Positions 16,913 to 26,952 of a stretch of DNA of 64,000 nt are shown one piece after another (the stretch's first letter is position 1; every line of letters begins with the position of its first letter). The notes beneath the pieces are model-generated. The model saw nothing but the letters and a program-made list of their open reading frames with translations, did no database searches and was not told where the DNA came from. This DNA is from Pseudomonas sp. (GTDB lineage: Bacteria; Pseudomonadota; Gammaproteobacteria; Pseudomonadales; Pseudomonadaceae), in assembly GCA_030656145.1 (NCBI GenBank), contig JAUSOF010000003.1, positions 1 through 64,000 of the forward strand, written 5' to 3'. Position numbers and translations under genes: made by a program.

Positions 16913-17450
16913 GGCTTGGCTCCTGCTTCAGGGTCGGTGGAATAACCGGCCTGTGTGGATATACAGTGATCTTGAGTATGTTCTGTTGCGGTTTACGCGC
17001 AAGGTGAAAACGGGTGCCGCTGGTCGGGGTGGCTCTAGTAGTTGGCGGTTGCCCCGTAGCCCTCGCCGGTAATGGCAAGGGCAGGTAATAAGTGGGGAGG
17101 GTGGTGTTGCCTTTTCCCCTCACCCTAGCCCTCGGCTTTGGCGTCCTGCGTCGCCCTACCTCCTGCATCCTTGCAGTCGTCTCCCCGGAGGGGGGAGGGG
17201 ACTGATCTGTGTGGCTTTGGCTTTTGTGTTCACTCTTCTGGCGTGTCGCTCAGTGAGTGGGTTTCGCGGCCAAGGCCCCTCCTACAAAAGCGGATTCGGG
17301 TGTTGCTTTAGCTTTGTATTTACCTTTCGAACGTGTAGCTGAGCGAGTGAGCGCTAGGCGCCGGGTGGGCTGGCCCCGGGAGTGTACGGCTGTACATGAC
17401 CGGGGTCGGCCCGCGCGGCAACAACGCGGGCGCCGCTCAGATCCACGCGC
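16913..17450. repeat. Repeat-rich nrdA-nrdB spacer
   Basis: 538 bases between nrdA and nrdB with no gene. It contains a CCCCTCACCCTAGCCCTC ... GGAGGGGGGAGGGG imperfect inverted repeat (about 17116-17200), a GCGAGTGAGCG-type unit and GGCCCGCGCGGCAACAACGC (about 17408-17427). These are Pseudomonas intergenic repeats; they could modulate the nrdA:nrdB transcript ratio. No separate nrdB promoter could be named with confidence. Confidence 0.5.
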
Positions 17451-20357
17451 TTATTGACACGCCTCGCAGTCTGGTTCATCGATCGAGCAGGCTTTGGGTA
17501 CTGGTGCTGGGCCGGCGGACATTTCTATTTCCGGGGCTTTGACCGGTGCTGCGCTGAGGCCGTCGTTGCCACCGCTGGACACGGCGTTGAGTTTGCCGGT
17601 GTTGACGGTGGATTTCTCGGTGCTGGTGGCAGCCAGGGCGCGGAGGTAGTAGGTGGTTTTCAGGCCACGGTACCAGGCCATGCGGTAGGTCACGTCGAGC
17701 TTCTTGCCCGATGCGCCGGCGATGTACAGGTTCAGCGACTGCGCCTGGTCGATCCACTTCTGACGGCGGCTGGCGGCGTCAACGATCCACTTGGTGTCGA
17801 CTTCGAACGCGGTGGCGTAGAGGTCTTTCAACTCCTGCGGGATGCGTTCGATCTGCTGCACCGAACCGTCGTAGTACTTGAGGTCGTTGATCATGACCGA
17901 GTCCCACAGGCCGCGGGCTTTGAGGTCGCGAACCAGGTAGGGGTTGATCACGGTGAATTCGCCCGAGAGGTTCGATTTCACGTAGAGGTTCTGGTAGGTC
18001 GGTTCGATCGACTGCGACACGCCGGTGATGTTGGCGATGGTGGCGGTCGGGGCGATGGCCATGATGTTGGAGTTACGGATGCCTTTCTGTACACGGGCGC
18101 GCACTGGAGCCCAGTCGAGGGACTCGGTCAGGTCGACGTCGATGTACTTCTGGCCGCGTTGCTCGATGAGGATCTGTTGCGAATCCAGCGGCAGGATGCC
18201 CTGGCTCCACAGCGAACCCTGGAAGGTCTGGTAGCTGCCGCGCTCGTCGGCCAGGTCACAGGAGGCCTGGATGGCGTAGTAGCTGACGGCTTCCATCGAC
18301 TTGTCGGCAAATTCCACGGCGGCATCGGAGCCGTACGGGATGTGCTGCAGGTACAGGGCGTCCTGGAAGCCCATGATGCCGAGGCCGACCGGGCGGTGCT
18401 TGAAGTTGGAGTTCTTCGCTTGCGGCACCGAGTAGTAGTTGATGTCGATCACGTTATCGAGCATGCGCACGGCGACCTTGATGGTGCGTTCGAGCTTGGC
18501 GCGGTCGAGCTTGCCGTCCTTGATGTGGTTCGGCAGGTTGACCGAGCCCAGGTTGCACACGGCGATTTCGTCGGCGTTGGTGTTGAGGGTGATCTCGGTG
18601 CACAGGTTCGAGCTGTGGACCACGCCGACGTGCTGCTGCGGACTGCGCAGGTTGCATGGGTCTTTGAAGGTCAGCCATGGGTGGCCGGTTTCAAACAGCA
18701 TGCTGAGCATCTTGCGCCACAGGTCTTTGGCCTGGATGGTCTTGAACAGCTTGATCTTGCCGCCGTACTGGGTCAGGGCTTCGTAGTACTCGTAGCGCTC
18801 TTCGAAGGCTTTACCGGTCAGGTCGTGCAGGTCCGGCACTTCGCTCGGGCTGAACAGGGTCCATTGGCCGTCGTCGAACACGCGCTTCATGAACAGGTCC
18901 GGGATCCAGTTGGCGGTGTTCATGTCGTGGGTGCGGCGGCGGTCGTCACCGGTGTTCTTGCGCAGCTCGATGAACTCTTCGATGTCCATGTGCCAGGTTT
19001 CGAGGTACGCGCAGACCGCGCCCTTGCGCTTGCCACCCTGGTTGACGGCAACGGCGGTGTCGTTGACCACCTTGAGGAAGGGCACCACGCCCTGGGATTT
19101 GCCGTTGGTGCCTTTGATGTAGGCGCCCAGCGAACGGACCGGGGTCCAGTCGTTGCCCAGGCCGCCGGCGAATTTGCTCAGCAGGGCGTTGTCGCGGATG
19201 GCGTCGTAGATGCCGCCCAGGTCGTCCGGCACGGTGGTCAGGTAGCACGAGGACAGCTGCGGGCGCAGGGTGCCGGCGTTGAACAGGGTCGGGGTGGACG
19301 ACATGTAGTCGAACGAGGACAGCAGGTTGTAGAACTCGATGGCGCGTTCTTCTTTCTGCTTCTCTTCGATCGCCAGGCCCATGGCCACGCGCATGAAGAA
19401 GATCTGCGGCAGTTCGAAGCGGATGCCGTCATTGTGAATGAAGTAGCGGTCGTAGAGGGTCTGCAGGCCCAGGTAGGTGAACTGCTGGTCGCGCTCGTGG
19501 TTGATCGCCTGGCCGAGTTTTTCCAGGTCGAAGGTCTTCAGGATCGGGTTGAGCAGTTCCAGCTCGACGCCTTTGTCGATGTAGGCCGGCAGGGCCTTGG
19601 CGTAGAAGTCGACCATCTCGTGGTGGGTGGCGCTGGTGGCGACACCGAGAAAGCCCAGGCCTTCGGCACGGATGTTGTCCATCAACAGGCGGGCGGTGAC
19701 GTAGCTGTAGTTCGGCTCACGCTCGACCAGGGTGCGGGCGGTCATCACCAGGGCGGTGCTGACGTCGCTCTGGGCCACGCCGTCGTAGAGGTTTTTCAGG
19801 GTTTCTTTCTGGATCAGTGCGCCGTCGACTTCAGCCAGGCCTTCGCAGGCTTCGGTGACGATGGTGTTGAGGCGACCCATGTCCAGCGGCGCTACTGTGC
19901 CGTCGGCGTGGGTGACGCGCAGGCTCGGGTGCGGCTGGGCGACGTCGCTGCCGCCGCGCTTGCGTTCCTGGCTGCGCGATTCACGGTAGATCACGTAGTC
20001 GCGGGCGACTTTCTGCTCGCCGGCACGCATCAGGGCCAGTTCGACCTGGTCCTGGATTTCTTCGATGTGGATGGTGCCACCCGATGGCATGCGGCGCTTG
20101 AAGGTGGCGCTGACTTGTTCGGTCAGGCGCTCGACGGTTTCATGGATACGCGACGAGGCGGCTGCGGCGCCGCCTTCTACTGCGAGAAACGCTTTGGTGA
20201 TGGCGACGGTGATCTTGTCATCGGTGTACGGCACCACGGTGCCGTTACGTTTGATCACGCGCAACTGGCCGGGCGCGGTGGCGCTCAGCTCCAGGTTGCC
20301 ATCGTTGGCCTGTGGCGCTTGGGCCTTCGAGTTCTCGCGAGTGGTGTCGGTATGCAT
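17451..20357 (-). CDS. nrdA: Class Ia ribonucleotide reductase, alpha (catalytic) subunit
   Basis: A 968-residue R1 subunit that reduces ribonucleoside diphosphates. Two ATP-cone domains stand in tandem at the N-terminus (about 33-124, RVIKRNGTVVPYTDDK; about 146-235, LRVTHADGTVAPLD), as in P. aeruginosa NrdA, giving allosteric control of overall activity. Active-site parts are present: QLSSCYL (redox cysteine), NLCTEITLN (radical cysteine and glutamate), and a C-terminal CEAC pair (C964, C967) that is re-reduced by thioredoxin/glutaredoxin. The first in-frame ATG is used. The complementary strand is also open over its full length, which is a composition effect. Confidence 0.97.
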   Translation of the reverse strand: MHTDTTRENSKAQAPQANDGNLELSATAPGQLRVIKRNGTVVPYTDDKITVAITKAFLAVEGGAAAASSRIHETVERLTEQVSATFKRRMPSGGTIHIEEIQDQVELALMRAGEQKVARDYVIYRESRSQERKRGGSDVAQPHPSLRVTHADGTVAPLDMGRLNTIVTEACEGLAEVDGALIQKETLKNLYDGVAQSDVSTALVMTARTLVEREPNYSYVTARLLMDNIRAEGLGFLGVATSATHHEMVDFYAKALPAYIDKGVELELLNPILKTFDLEKLGQAINHERDQQFTYLGLQTLYDRYFIHNDGIRFELPQIFFMRVAMGLAIEEKQKEERAIEFYNLLSSFDYMSSTPTLFNAGTLRPQLSSCYLTTVPDDLGGIYDAIRDNALLSKFAGGLGNDWTPVRSLGAYIKGTNGKSQGVVPFLKVVNDTAVAVNQGGKRKGAVCAYLETWHMDIEEFIELRKNTGDDRRRTHDMNTANWIPDLFMKRVFDDGQWTLFSPSEVPDLHDLTGKAFEERYEYYEALTQYGGKIKLFKTIQAKDLWRKMLSMLFETGHPWLTFKDPCNLRSPQQHVGVVHSSNLCTEITLNTNADEIAVCNLGSVNLPNHIKDGKLDRAKLERTIKVAVRMLDNVIDINYYSVPQAKNSNFKHRPVGLGIMGFQDALYLQHIPYGSDAAVEFADKSMEAVSYYAIQASCDLADERGSYQTFQGSLWSQGILPLDSQQILIEQRGQKYIDVDLTESLDWAPVRARVQKGIRNSNIMAIAPTATIANITGVSQSIEPTYQNLYVKSNLSGEFTVINPYLVRDLKARGLWDSVMINDLKYYDGSVQQIERIPQELKDLYATAFEVDTKWIVDAASRRQKWIDQAQSLNLYIAGASGKKLDVTYRMAWYRGLKTTYYLRALAATSTEKSTVNTGKLNAVSSGGNDGLSAAPVKAPEIEMSAGPAPVPKACSIDEPDCEACQ

Positions 20358-20894
20358 GTAGGCGTGTCTCCGTGATCTGTAATTTTTCGAGTCGGGCGCT
20401 TTCGGTGGATCTACTGCCGCTCAACACCATTTCAATAACGCCTGCACGCAGCAGATGCTGGGGGCAGGCGGCTTACAAACTGGCTGCAAGGGACTGAGAG
20501 GGTGTTTACAGGTTATCGCGCTTGGCCTGCTGTGCTCAGCCTCGGTTGCCAGCCCCGGCAGATTGCTCAGGGCTGGCACACGCCGCGTTCGCTTTGCTCA
20601 GTCGTCGGGGGTTATGTGGCATTGCGGCTGATTAGGCCGGGCTGCACGCCCCGGTTCGGCTGTCGCCCGTAACGGTGTAAATACCCTTTGAATGAAAGCG
20701 CCTCCCTGGCTGTATGTCTTGTGTCGGCGATGGCCGGCATTACTAGATGTAGTGGTAGGGCGCAAGGGCTACCTACCGTTATTCAGGCTCTGGCAGGCAC
20801 GTCGCGCTGCTGGAGCAATGGCCGCTTCGCGTGTGCGGAGGCCGCCATCGAGGTGCTTTTTACTCACCGATCAAGGTTGGGGTCTAGACCTTTT

Positions 20895-21014
20895 GTAGGC
20901 AATTGTGCTTGTGCCGTTTTTGCGGTCAAAACCCAACATATAGGTGTTTGGTGCGATGGAGATACAAGATAGTGCGGTGTTGGGGGGATGGCAAGTCCTC
21001 CAGCCTGTGGATAA
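20895..21014 (-). promoter_or_regulatory. nrdA control region: promoter, NrdR-like boxes, DnaA box
   Basis: Read on the minus strand, TTGACC (plus 20924-20929) and ACAATT (plus 20901-20906) are 17 bases apart. Just upstream are ACCCAACATATAGGTG (20931-20946) and AGATACAAGATAGTGC (20960-20975), each matching about 10-11 of 16 positions of the NrdR consensus and 29 bases apart. TGTGGATAA (21006-21014) is a perfect DnaA box. NrdR and DnaA both control nrdAB in gamma-proteobacteria. The nrdA mRNA would then have a leader of about 540 bases. The rest of 20358-21423 has no gene. Confidence 0.5.
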
Positions 21015-21423
21015 AGCTGTGGGTTACCTTGGGGTAACTTACGCAAACCCGCGTGCTTGCTGGGATGCGCAGCGTTGCACCGCTCGTCGTGGCCGTGGGT
21101 TTATTTTTGCGCCCGTGCCAGAGATTTGAGGTTGGCAGCAGAAACACAATATGTAGTTTTTTTTGTGGTGTTTTGGCCTGCTCTGTGCAGATGCGCCGCG
21201 GGTGCTTTGCAGAGCAGGTGTCTGCGTGCCGGGTGGCGAACATCTGACCGATCGGACAAGGATTCTCGCCTGCTGTGACTGCCTGGCGATGGTCGCGCTG
21301 CGGTGCATGCTGTTGTCACCTCCTTTAAGCATGCCGCTGGCGCACACCGATCTGCGCCATGGGGTTAGGCATTGCTACAATCAGCGACTTTTCGCCGTCG
21401 TTGAACTGTCCCCGGAGGCAGCC

Positions 21424-22149
21424 GTGCAGCAGCAAGACACCTGGCACATCCTTATCGTCGAAGACGACCAGCGTCTGGCTGAGTTGACCCGTGATTACCT
21501 GCAGGCTAATGGCCTGGCCGTGAGCATCGAGGGCGATGGCGGCCGGGCGGCAGCGCGGATCCTGAAAGAGCAGCCGGATCTGGTGATTCTTGATCTGATG
21601 CTGCCGGGCGAGGACGGGTTGTCGATCTGCCGCAAGGTGCGTGGCCAGTACGACGGGCCGATCCTGATGTTGACCGCCCGCACCGACGACATGGACCAGG
21701 TCCAGGGCCTGGAAATGGGCGCCGACGATTATGTCTGCAAGCCGGTGCGCCCGCGGTTGCTGCTGGCGCGTATTCGGGCGTTGCTGCGGCGGCGTGAAGG
21801 CGGCGCGGCGCCGGCCGGTGAAGGGCCGCGGCGCCTGGAGTTCGGTCGGCTGCTGATCGACAGTGCAATGCGCGAGGCCTGGCTGAGCGGGCAGGGCATC
21901 GAGCTGACCAGTGCCGAGTTCGATCTGCTCTGGCTGCTGACGGTGAATGCCGGGCGGATCCTCTCGCGTGAGGAGATTTTCAATGCCTTGCGCGGGATCG
22001 AATACGACGGCCTGGACCGCTCCATCGATGTGCGTATTTCGCGCATACGGCCCAAGATCGGCGATGACCCCATGCACCCGCGGATGATCAAGACGGTGCG
22101 CAACAAGGGCTATCTGTTTGTCGCCGAGGCTGCCGAAGCGCTGCTATGA
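21424..22149 (+). CDS. OmpR-family response regulator (RstA-like)
   Basis: A 241-residue regulator. Receiver domain at 7-120 with acidic pair E13/D14-D15, phospho-acceptor D57 (DLVILDLML), T in MLTART and K in VCKPV; winged-helix DNA-binding domain at about 140-235 (LTSAEFDLLWLL, ILSREEI, IDVRISRIRPKIGDD, KTVRNKGYLF). The GTG start at 21424 follows GGAGG with 5-base spacing; longer upstream frames have no similarity. It overlaps the downstream kinase by 4 bases. The nrdB-nrdA-regulator-kinase order is that of P. aeruginosa PA1155-PA1158. The signal is unknown. Confidence 0.93.
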   Translation: MQQQDTWHILIVEDDQRLAELTRDYLQANGLAVSIEGDGGRAAARILKEQPDLVILDLMLPGEDGLSICRKVRGQYDGPILMLTARTDDMDQVQGLEMGADDYVCKPVRPRLLLARIRALLRRREGGAAPAGEGPRRLEFGRLLIDSAMREAWLSGQGIELTSAEFDLLWLLTVNAGRILSREEIFNALRGIEYDGLDRSIDVRISRIRPKIGDDPMHPRMIKTVRNKGYLFVAEAAEALL

Positions 22150-23750
22150 ATTCGATCTTTCTGCGTATCTATGCCGGCATGCTGGCGGTGCTGGTGTTGG
22201 TGGCGCTGCTTGGGGTCGGTACGTTGCACCTGGTCAACGAGGTGCGCTCTGAGCAATACCGCGAGGATCTGGCGCGCGGTACCTTTCGCTTGATGGCCGA
22301 CAACCTGGCGCCCATGAACGATCTGGAGCGGCGCCGCGCACTGGTGCTGTGGACGCGTTTGTTAGGCATTCCCCTGGCTATTGAGGCGCTGGCTGATGCG
22401 GGTATCGACAGTGGCGCGCGCAATCGCCTGTTGCGCGGCCAGGTGCTGGTGCGGCAGACGGGCCCGCACGCGGCGACCATCTATAGCCAGATCAGCAAGC
22501 AGCAACCGTTATTGCTGACCGGCGAGGTGCAGAAGATCAGCGAGCAATTGCTGCGCGCTACTGTTTACTTGTTGATCGATGAGCTGGTTCGCGCGCCGCT
22601 GGACGAACAGCCGCAGCGTCTGGCCGAACTGAAGCAGGCCAAGCAGTTTGGCTTCGATCTGCGCTTGGTCAGCCTCGACCAGGCCGCACTGGACGCCGAT
22701 CAGCGCCGGCGGGTAGATGAGGGCGATACGGTGATGGCACTGGGCAAGGGGGGCGACAGCATCCATGTGTTCGCCGGCATCGTCGGTACGCATTGGGTGC
22801 TGGAAATTGGGCCGTTGTATCAGATGAGCCCGTATCCGCCGCAGTTGCTGGTGTTGATCGGCGTGCTGGGCCTGAGCCTGATCGGTTTGACGGTCTATCT
22901 ATTGGTGCGGCCGCTGGAGCAGCGCCTGGGTGATCTGGAGGGCGCCGCTTCACTGATCGCCAGCGGCCGTCTGGATGCGCGGGTGCCAACTCGGGGTACG
23001 GATTCGGTCGGGCGGCTGGCCGCGGCGTTCAATGCCATGGCCGAGCATTTGCAGCGTTCCCTGAGTATTCAGCGCGAGATGGTGCAGGCGGTGTCCCACG
23101 AGTTGCGCACACCCGTGGCGCGCCTGCGCTTCGGTCTGGAGATGATCGGCGATGCCGAGAGCGAAGTGGCGCGGCGCAAATACATGGATGGCATGGACAG
23201 CGATATTCAGGACCTCGACAAGCTGGTCGACGAGATGCTGACCTACGCGCGCCTGGAGCAGGGTGCGCCGGCACTGAATTTCCAGCAGGTCGATCTCGCT
23301 CAGCTGATCGATCAGGTGATCGACGAACTGGCGCCGCTGCGCCCAGGCATACGGGTCGAGCTCGGCCCGGCACTGCCTGCCCTGGATGGCAGTGGTGCGC
23401 TGGTCGAGGCGGAGCTGCGTTACCTGCACCGCGCCATGCAGAACCTGGTGAGCAACGCCATGCGCCATGCCGAATCGCGGGTGCGGGTGAGTTATCAGGT
23501 AGGTGCGCAGCGTTGCCGCCTGGATGTCGAGGACGACGGCCCCGGCGTACCGGAAGACGCCTGGGAGCGCATCTTCAACCCCTTCCTGCGCCTGGACGAC
23601 AGCCGTACCCGCGCCTCCGGTGGCCATGGCCTGGGCCTGTCGATCGTACGGCGGATCATCTACTGGCACGGCGGCCGTGCCCAGATCAGCCGCAGCGAAC
23701 ACCTGGGCGGCGCCCGTTTCACCCTGATCTGGCCACGTAAGCAGGGTTGA
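22146..23750 (+). CDS. Sensor histidine kinase (RstB-like), partner of the upstream regulator
   Basis: A 534-residue inner-membrane kinase: transmembrane helix at about 6-26, a periplasmic domain of about 200 residues, second helix at about 232-253, HAMP (255-308), dimerisation/phosphoacceptor domain with QAVSHELRTPVARL (H318), and a HATPase domain with N box (MQNLVSNAMRHA), G1 (DVEDDGPGVPED) and G2 (SGGHGLGLSIV). Its ATG overlaps the regulator stop (ATGA), so the two are co-translated. It would phosphorylate D57 of the partner. The ligand is unknown. Confidence 0.94.
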   Translation: MNSIFLRIYAGMLAVLVLVALLGVGTLHLVNEVRSEQYREDLARGTFRLMADNLAPMNDLERRRALVLWTRLLGIPLAIEALADAGIDSGARNRLLRGQVLVRQTGPHAATIYSQISKQQPLLLTGEVQKISEQLLRATVYLLIDELVRAPLDEQPQRLAELKQAKQFGFDLRLVSLDQAALDADQRRRVDEGDTVMALGKGGDSIHVFAGIVGTHWVLEIGPLYQMSPYPPQLLVLIGVLGLSLIGLTVYLLVRPLEQRLGDLEGAASLIASGRLDARVPTRGTDSVGRLAAAFNAMAEHLQRSLSIQREMVQAVSHELRTPVARLRFGLEMIGDAESEVARRKYMDGMDSDIQDLDKLVDEMLTYARLEQGAPALNFQQVDLAQLIDQVIDELAPLRPGIRVELGPALPALDGSGALVEAELRYLHRAMQNLVSNAMRHAESRVRVSYQVGAQRCRLDVEDDGPGVPEDAWERIFNPFLRLDDSRTRASGGHGLGLSIVRRIIYWHGGRAQISRSEHLGGARFTLIWPRKQG

Positions 23751-23780
23751 ACGACGGCGTTATTTCAGCCCGCACCGGCT

Positions 23781-24075
23781 GCGCACGCAGGCGTGAGCGA
23801 CGGCGCTCCGGCGAGTGCTATCGCGGACAAGGCTAGGCGCCCCCGCCGCTCCTACATGGTCGAGCGGTGAACCTGTAGGAGCGGGCCATGCCCGCGAAGC
23901 TGTTTGATGGCGCCCACGACCTGCATGGTGACCCCGGACCCCGGACCCCGGACCCAGGATGCGCTGCGCACGCAGGCGTGAGCGACGGTGCTCCGGCGAG
24001 TGCTGTCGCGGACAAGTCCCCTCCTACATGGTCATGCGGTGAGCCTGTGGGAGCGGCGGGGGGCGCCTAGCCTTG
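23781..24075. repeat. Direct repeat of about 50 bases plus REP units
   Basis: GCGCACGCAGGCGTGAGCGA and the next 30 bases (to GCGGACAAG) at 23781-23830 recur at 23966-24015 with two mismatches. REP units (CCTGTAGGAGCGGGCCATGC at 23872, CCTGTGGGAGCGGCGG near 24044) and a short tandem array of GGACCCC (about 23934-23955) lie between and after. 23751-24219 contains no gene. Confidence 0.65.
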
Positions 24076-24219
24076 TCCGCGAAGCTGTTTGCTGTGGCGG
24101 TCGCGCATAAGTACGGCCCCGTTCGCGCGGCTTGCTTGGGTCGGAGCCAGAACAATGCGGGCGAGTCCGAGGCCATGGCGCGGGGGGTTATTGGTGCGCG
24201 CGGCGCACCCTACGCGGGG

Positions 24220-24855
24220 CTAGAACGGTGCGGGGCACTCGAAGCGCAGGCGTTCGCCGCTTTGCGGGTGGGTCAGGCCGAGCATGCAGGCGTGCAGGCA
24301 CAGGCGCGGGTAGGCGGCCAGGGCCTGTTCGTGGGCGTACAGGGCATCACCGAGCAGCGGGTGGCCGATCGACAGCATGTGCACGCGCAGCTGGTGCGAG
24401 CGGCCGGTGATCGGGGTCAGTTCGACCCGGCAGTAATCAGCGTAGCGTTCGAGCACGCGCCAGTGGGTCAGGGCGTGTTTGCCGACTGCATGGTCGACCA
24501 CATGCCTTGGCTTGGTCGGTGGGTCGTAGCGCAGTGGCAGGTCGATGCTGCCGCTGTCCTGCTCCGGCTGGCCCCAGCACAGGGCGATGTAGTTTTTTTC
24601 GGTTTCCCGGTCATGGAACTGGCGCGACAGCTCGCGGTGGCTGTCGGCGTCGCGGGCCAGGACGATGATGCCTGAGGTTTCCCAGTCCAGGCGGTGGACG
24701 ATGCGCGCTTCCGGGTAGCCGTTTTCCTGCAGGCGGGTGACCAGGCAATCGCGGTTGTCCTCGGCGCGACCGGGCACCGAGAGCAGCAGGGTGGGTTTGT
24801 TGATCACCAGCAGGGCGGCGTCCTGGTGGAGAATTTGTACTTGGCTGAGGGGCAT
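24220..24855 (-). CDS. rluA: RluA-family RNA pseudouridine synthase
   Basis: A 211-residue pseudouridine synthase without an S4 domain, matching RluA in size; RluA modifies U746 of 23S rRNA and U32 of some tRNAs. Catalytic motif RIVHRLDWETSG with D57; conserved YIALCWG, RSHQLRVHM and HPLLGD blocks follow. The start at 24855 (MPLSQVQIL) is chosen because the upstream extension lies in a REP region. The order minC-minD-minE-rluA is that of P. aeruginosa PA3243-PA3246, which supports rluA over other family members. Confidence 0.9.
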   Translation of the reverse strand: MPLSQVQILHQDAALLVINKPTLLLSVPGRAEDNRDCLVTRLQENGYPEARIVHRLDWETSGIIVLARDADSHRELSRQFHDRETEKNYIALCWGQPEQDSGSIDLPLRYDPPTKPRHVVDHAVGKHALTHWRVLERYADYCRVELTPITGRSHQLRVHMLSIGHPLLGDALYAHEQALAAYPRLCLHACMLGLTHPQSGERLRFECPAPF

Positions 24856-24885
24856 GGGGATTCTTGGCTGGGGGTGCTGGAGCCT

Positions 24886-24973
24886 TTGTGGGAGGGGACT
24901 TGTCCGCGAAGCCTTTGTCTTGCTGGTTAAAAGCTTCGCGGACAAGTGACTAGGCGTCCCCCCCTCCTACAGG
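24886..24973. repeat. REP pair between rluA and minE
   Basis: GTGGGAGGGGACTTGTCCGC on the left and its near reverse complement ending GGGGG...CTCCTACAG on the right (GCTTCGCGGACAAGTGACTA in the second arm) form a long imperfect stem upstream of rluA and beyond the minE terminator. Confidence 0.75.
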
Positions 24974-24987
24974 TTCTGTGAGTGGCT

Positions 24988-25016
24988 TAAATAAAATGGC
25001 GGCCCTTGGGCCGCCA
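24988..25016 (-). terminator. Rho-independent terminator of the min operon
   Basis: On the minus strand TGGCGGCCC, a 2-base loop (AA) and GGGCCGCCA are followed by TTTTATTTAAG, about 30 bases after the minE stop. Confidence 0.9.
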
Positions 25017-25045
25017 CTTATTCAGCTTTCGCCTGCGGATACAAA

Positions 25046-25300
25046 TTAACGATCCGGCAGGGTGATGTTGAGTTCCAGAATCGAGCAGCTGCCCTGGTTT
25101 TCCAGTGCGACCTGCACCTGGTCCGAGTCGATATTGACGTACTTGCGGATCACCTCGACCAGTTCTTGTTGCAGCGCCGGTAGGTAATCCGGCTGGCTGC
25201 GCTGGCCGCGCTCGTGGGCGACGATGATCTGCAGACGCTCTTTCGCAATCGACGCAGTGGTTTCTTTCTTGCGTTCACGAAAGAAGTCAAAAATGTTCAT
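25046..25300 (-). CDS. minE: Cell division topological specificity factor MinE
   Basis: An 84-residue protein that drives pole-to-pole oscillation of MinD by stimulating its ATPase. The N-terminus ([12 protein letters not shown]) is the membrane-binding amphipathic helix; residues 20-30 form the MinD-contact strand/helix ([12 protein letters not shown]), and the rest is the dimerisation fold ([20 protein letters not shown]). The length is normal. Its ATG overlaps the minD stop by 4 bases. Confidence 0.98.
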   Translation of the reverse strand: MNIFDFFRERKKETTASIAKERLQIIVAHERGQRSQPDYLPALQQELVEVIRKYVNIDSDQVQVALENQGSCSILELNITLPDR

Positions 25301-26112
25301 TCACGACCTCCAAACAGGCGTTGCATGAATCCCTTCTTCTGCACATCGAGGAATCGGTGTGCCACTTCCTTGCCCAGCAGGCGGTCAACCGCGTCGCTGT
25401 ATGCCTGGCCTGCGTCGCTCTGGTCATCGAGGATCACCGGCACGCCCTGGTTGGAGGCCTTGAGCACTGCCTGCGACTCAGGGATCACGCCGAGCAGGCG
25501 GATGGCGAGGATTTCTTCGACGTCTTCAACGCCAAGCATTTCGCCTTTGATCACGCGCTCCGGGTTGTAGCGGGTCAGCAGCAGGTGTTCCTTGATCGGC
25601 TCTTCGCCTTTTACGGCGCGGCGCGACTTGCTCGCCAACAGGCCGAGCATGCGGTCGGAGTCGCGGACCGAGGAAACCTCGGGGTTGGTCACGACAATCG
25701 CTTCATCAGCGAAGTACATGGCCAGGTGCGCGCCTTTTTCGATACCGGCCGGCGAGTCGCAGACCACGTATTCGAAATCTTTGCGCAGTTCCTCGATGAC
25801 TTTTTCCACGCCTTCTTCGGTCAGCGCATCCTTGTCACGGGTCTGGCTGGCGGCCAGTACGAAGAGGTTGTCCAGGCGCTTATCTTTGATCAGTGCCTGC
25901 TTCAGCGTGGCCTCGCCGTTGACCACGTTGACGAAGTCGTACACCACGCGACGTTCGCAACCCATGATCAGATCGAGGTTACGCAAGCCGACGTCGAAGT
26001 CGACAATCACAGTTTTGTGCCCACGCAAAGCGAGGCCGGTACCGATGGCGGCGCTGGTGGTGGTTTTACCCACACCACCTTTGCCGGAAGTGACTACGAG
26101 GATCTTGCCCAA
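25297..26112 (-). CDS. minD: Septum site-determining ATPase MinD
   Basis: A 271-residue deviant-Walker ParA-type ATPase that binds the membrane as an ATP dimer and recruits MinC. The P-loop is KGGVGKTT (11-18) with signature lysine K11; switch [11 protein letters not shown]; Walker B VVCDSPAG. The C-terminal MQRLFGGRE is the amphipathic membrane-targeting sequence. It is translationally coupled to minE and 99 bases downstream of minC. Confidence 0.98.
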   Translation of the reverse strand: MGKILVVTSGKGGVGKTTTSAAIGTGLALRGHKTVIVDFDVGLRNLDLIMGCERRVVYDFVNVVNGEATLKQALIKDKRLDNLFVLAASQTRDKDALTEEGVEKVIEELRKDFEYVVCDSPAGIEKGAHLAMYFADEAIVVTNPEVSSVRDSDRMLGLLASKSRRAVKGEEPIKEHLLLTRYNPERVIKGEMLGVEDVEEILAIRLLGVIPESQAVLKASNQGVPVILDDQSDAGQAYSDAVDRLLGKEVAHRFLDVQKKGFMQRLFGGRE

Positions 26113-26211
26113 GGTGATTCACCCCAAAATGTAAAGAAAGACGGGAACCCGAGAGCCATGCGAGGCTTCCAGATGCCTTTTTAAGTCCCTGAAATTTGGC
26201 GGCAGTATCCG

Positions 26212-26952
26212 TTAAAGGCGGGTGATGTTCAACACGTCACCCGACAAGCTGACCTGTATCGCTTCACCCCATAGCGGGTCGCGACGCAGGTCTTCAGAAA
26301 CCTTGTATTGGCCAGCGATGGACAGCAGTTCTGCACCCAGTTGCTGACAGAAGATGCGTGCCGCGGTGTTGCCCTTTATGCCGGCGAGTGCGCGACCGCG
26401 CATGGGTGCGTAAACATGGATGTTGCCATCGGCGAGAAGTTCCGCGCCGGAGCTGACTGGCGCCAGGACGATCAGGTCGCCACCCTGAGCGTAGACCTGC
26501 TGGCCGCCGCGCACTGGGCTGGTGATGATTTTGCTCGGCCTGACCTCTGGTTCTGCGGGTTTTTGCGGTTCTTTGGGCGCGGCGTTACCGTCGGTCGGTT
26601 CGATTGGCCGTTCGCGCGCCCCGGATGGCGGTAGCACGGGCAAGTCGAGGGCGCTGGCAGCGGCGATGTCGTTCTCACGGTTGGCGCGCACCGCCAGGGT
26701 GCGCAGGCCATGGCTGCGGCACAAGGCAATCAAGGCGCCCAGGTCCAGGCTGCCTTCGCCTTCTGGCAGCTTGTCCAGCGCCAATATCAACGGTGTATTA
26801 CTGAAGAAGTTCGGTGCCTGGGCGACTTTTGCCGCCAGTTGCTGGTCGAGACGCTCAAGGTCGTTGTATGCCAGTTCCATCACGGTGATGGCCAGCATAC
26901 TGCCCTTGAGTTGGAATACGGGGTCTTGGTCGAGTAGCTCGGCTTGGCTCAT
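26212..26952 (-). CDS. minC: Septum formation inhibitor MinC
   Basis: A 246-residue FtsZ antagonist: N-terminal domain about 1-110, a proline/glutamate-rich linker (about 113-140), and a C-terminal beta-helix (about 145-246) with [17 protein letters not shown] and [16 protein letters not shown] repeats that bind MinD. The start ATG at 26952 gives the normal length. It is the first gene of minCDE; the 166 bases to the divergent acyltransferase must hold both promoters. Confidence 0.97.
   Translation of the reverse strand: MSQAELLDQDPVFQLKGSMLAITVMELAYNDLERLDQQLAAKVAQAPNFFSNTPLILALDKLPEGEGSLDLGALIALCRSHGLRTLAVRANRENDIAAASALDLPVLPPSGARERPIEPTDGNAAPKEPQKPAEPEVRPSKIITSPVRGGQQVYAQGGDLIVLAPVSSGAELLADGNIHVYAPMRGRALAGIKGNTAARIFCQQLGAELLSIAGQYKVSEDLRRDPLWGEAIQVSLSGDVLNITRL

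Noticed and set aside
17454..20375. A 973-codon open frame on the plus strand opposite nrdA
   Set aside because: It mirrors nrdA exactly, is valine/glycine/aspartate-rich as expected of the complement of GC-rich codons, and has no domain.
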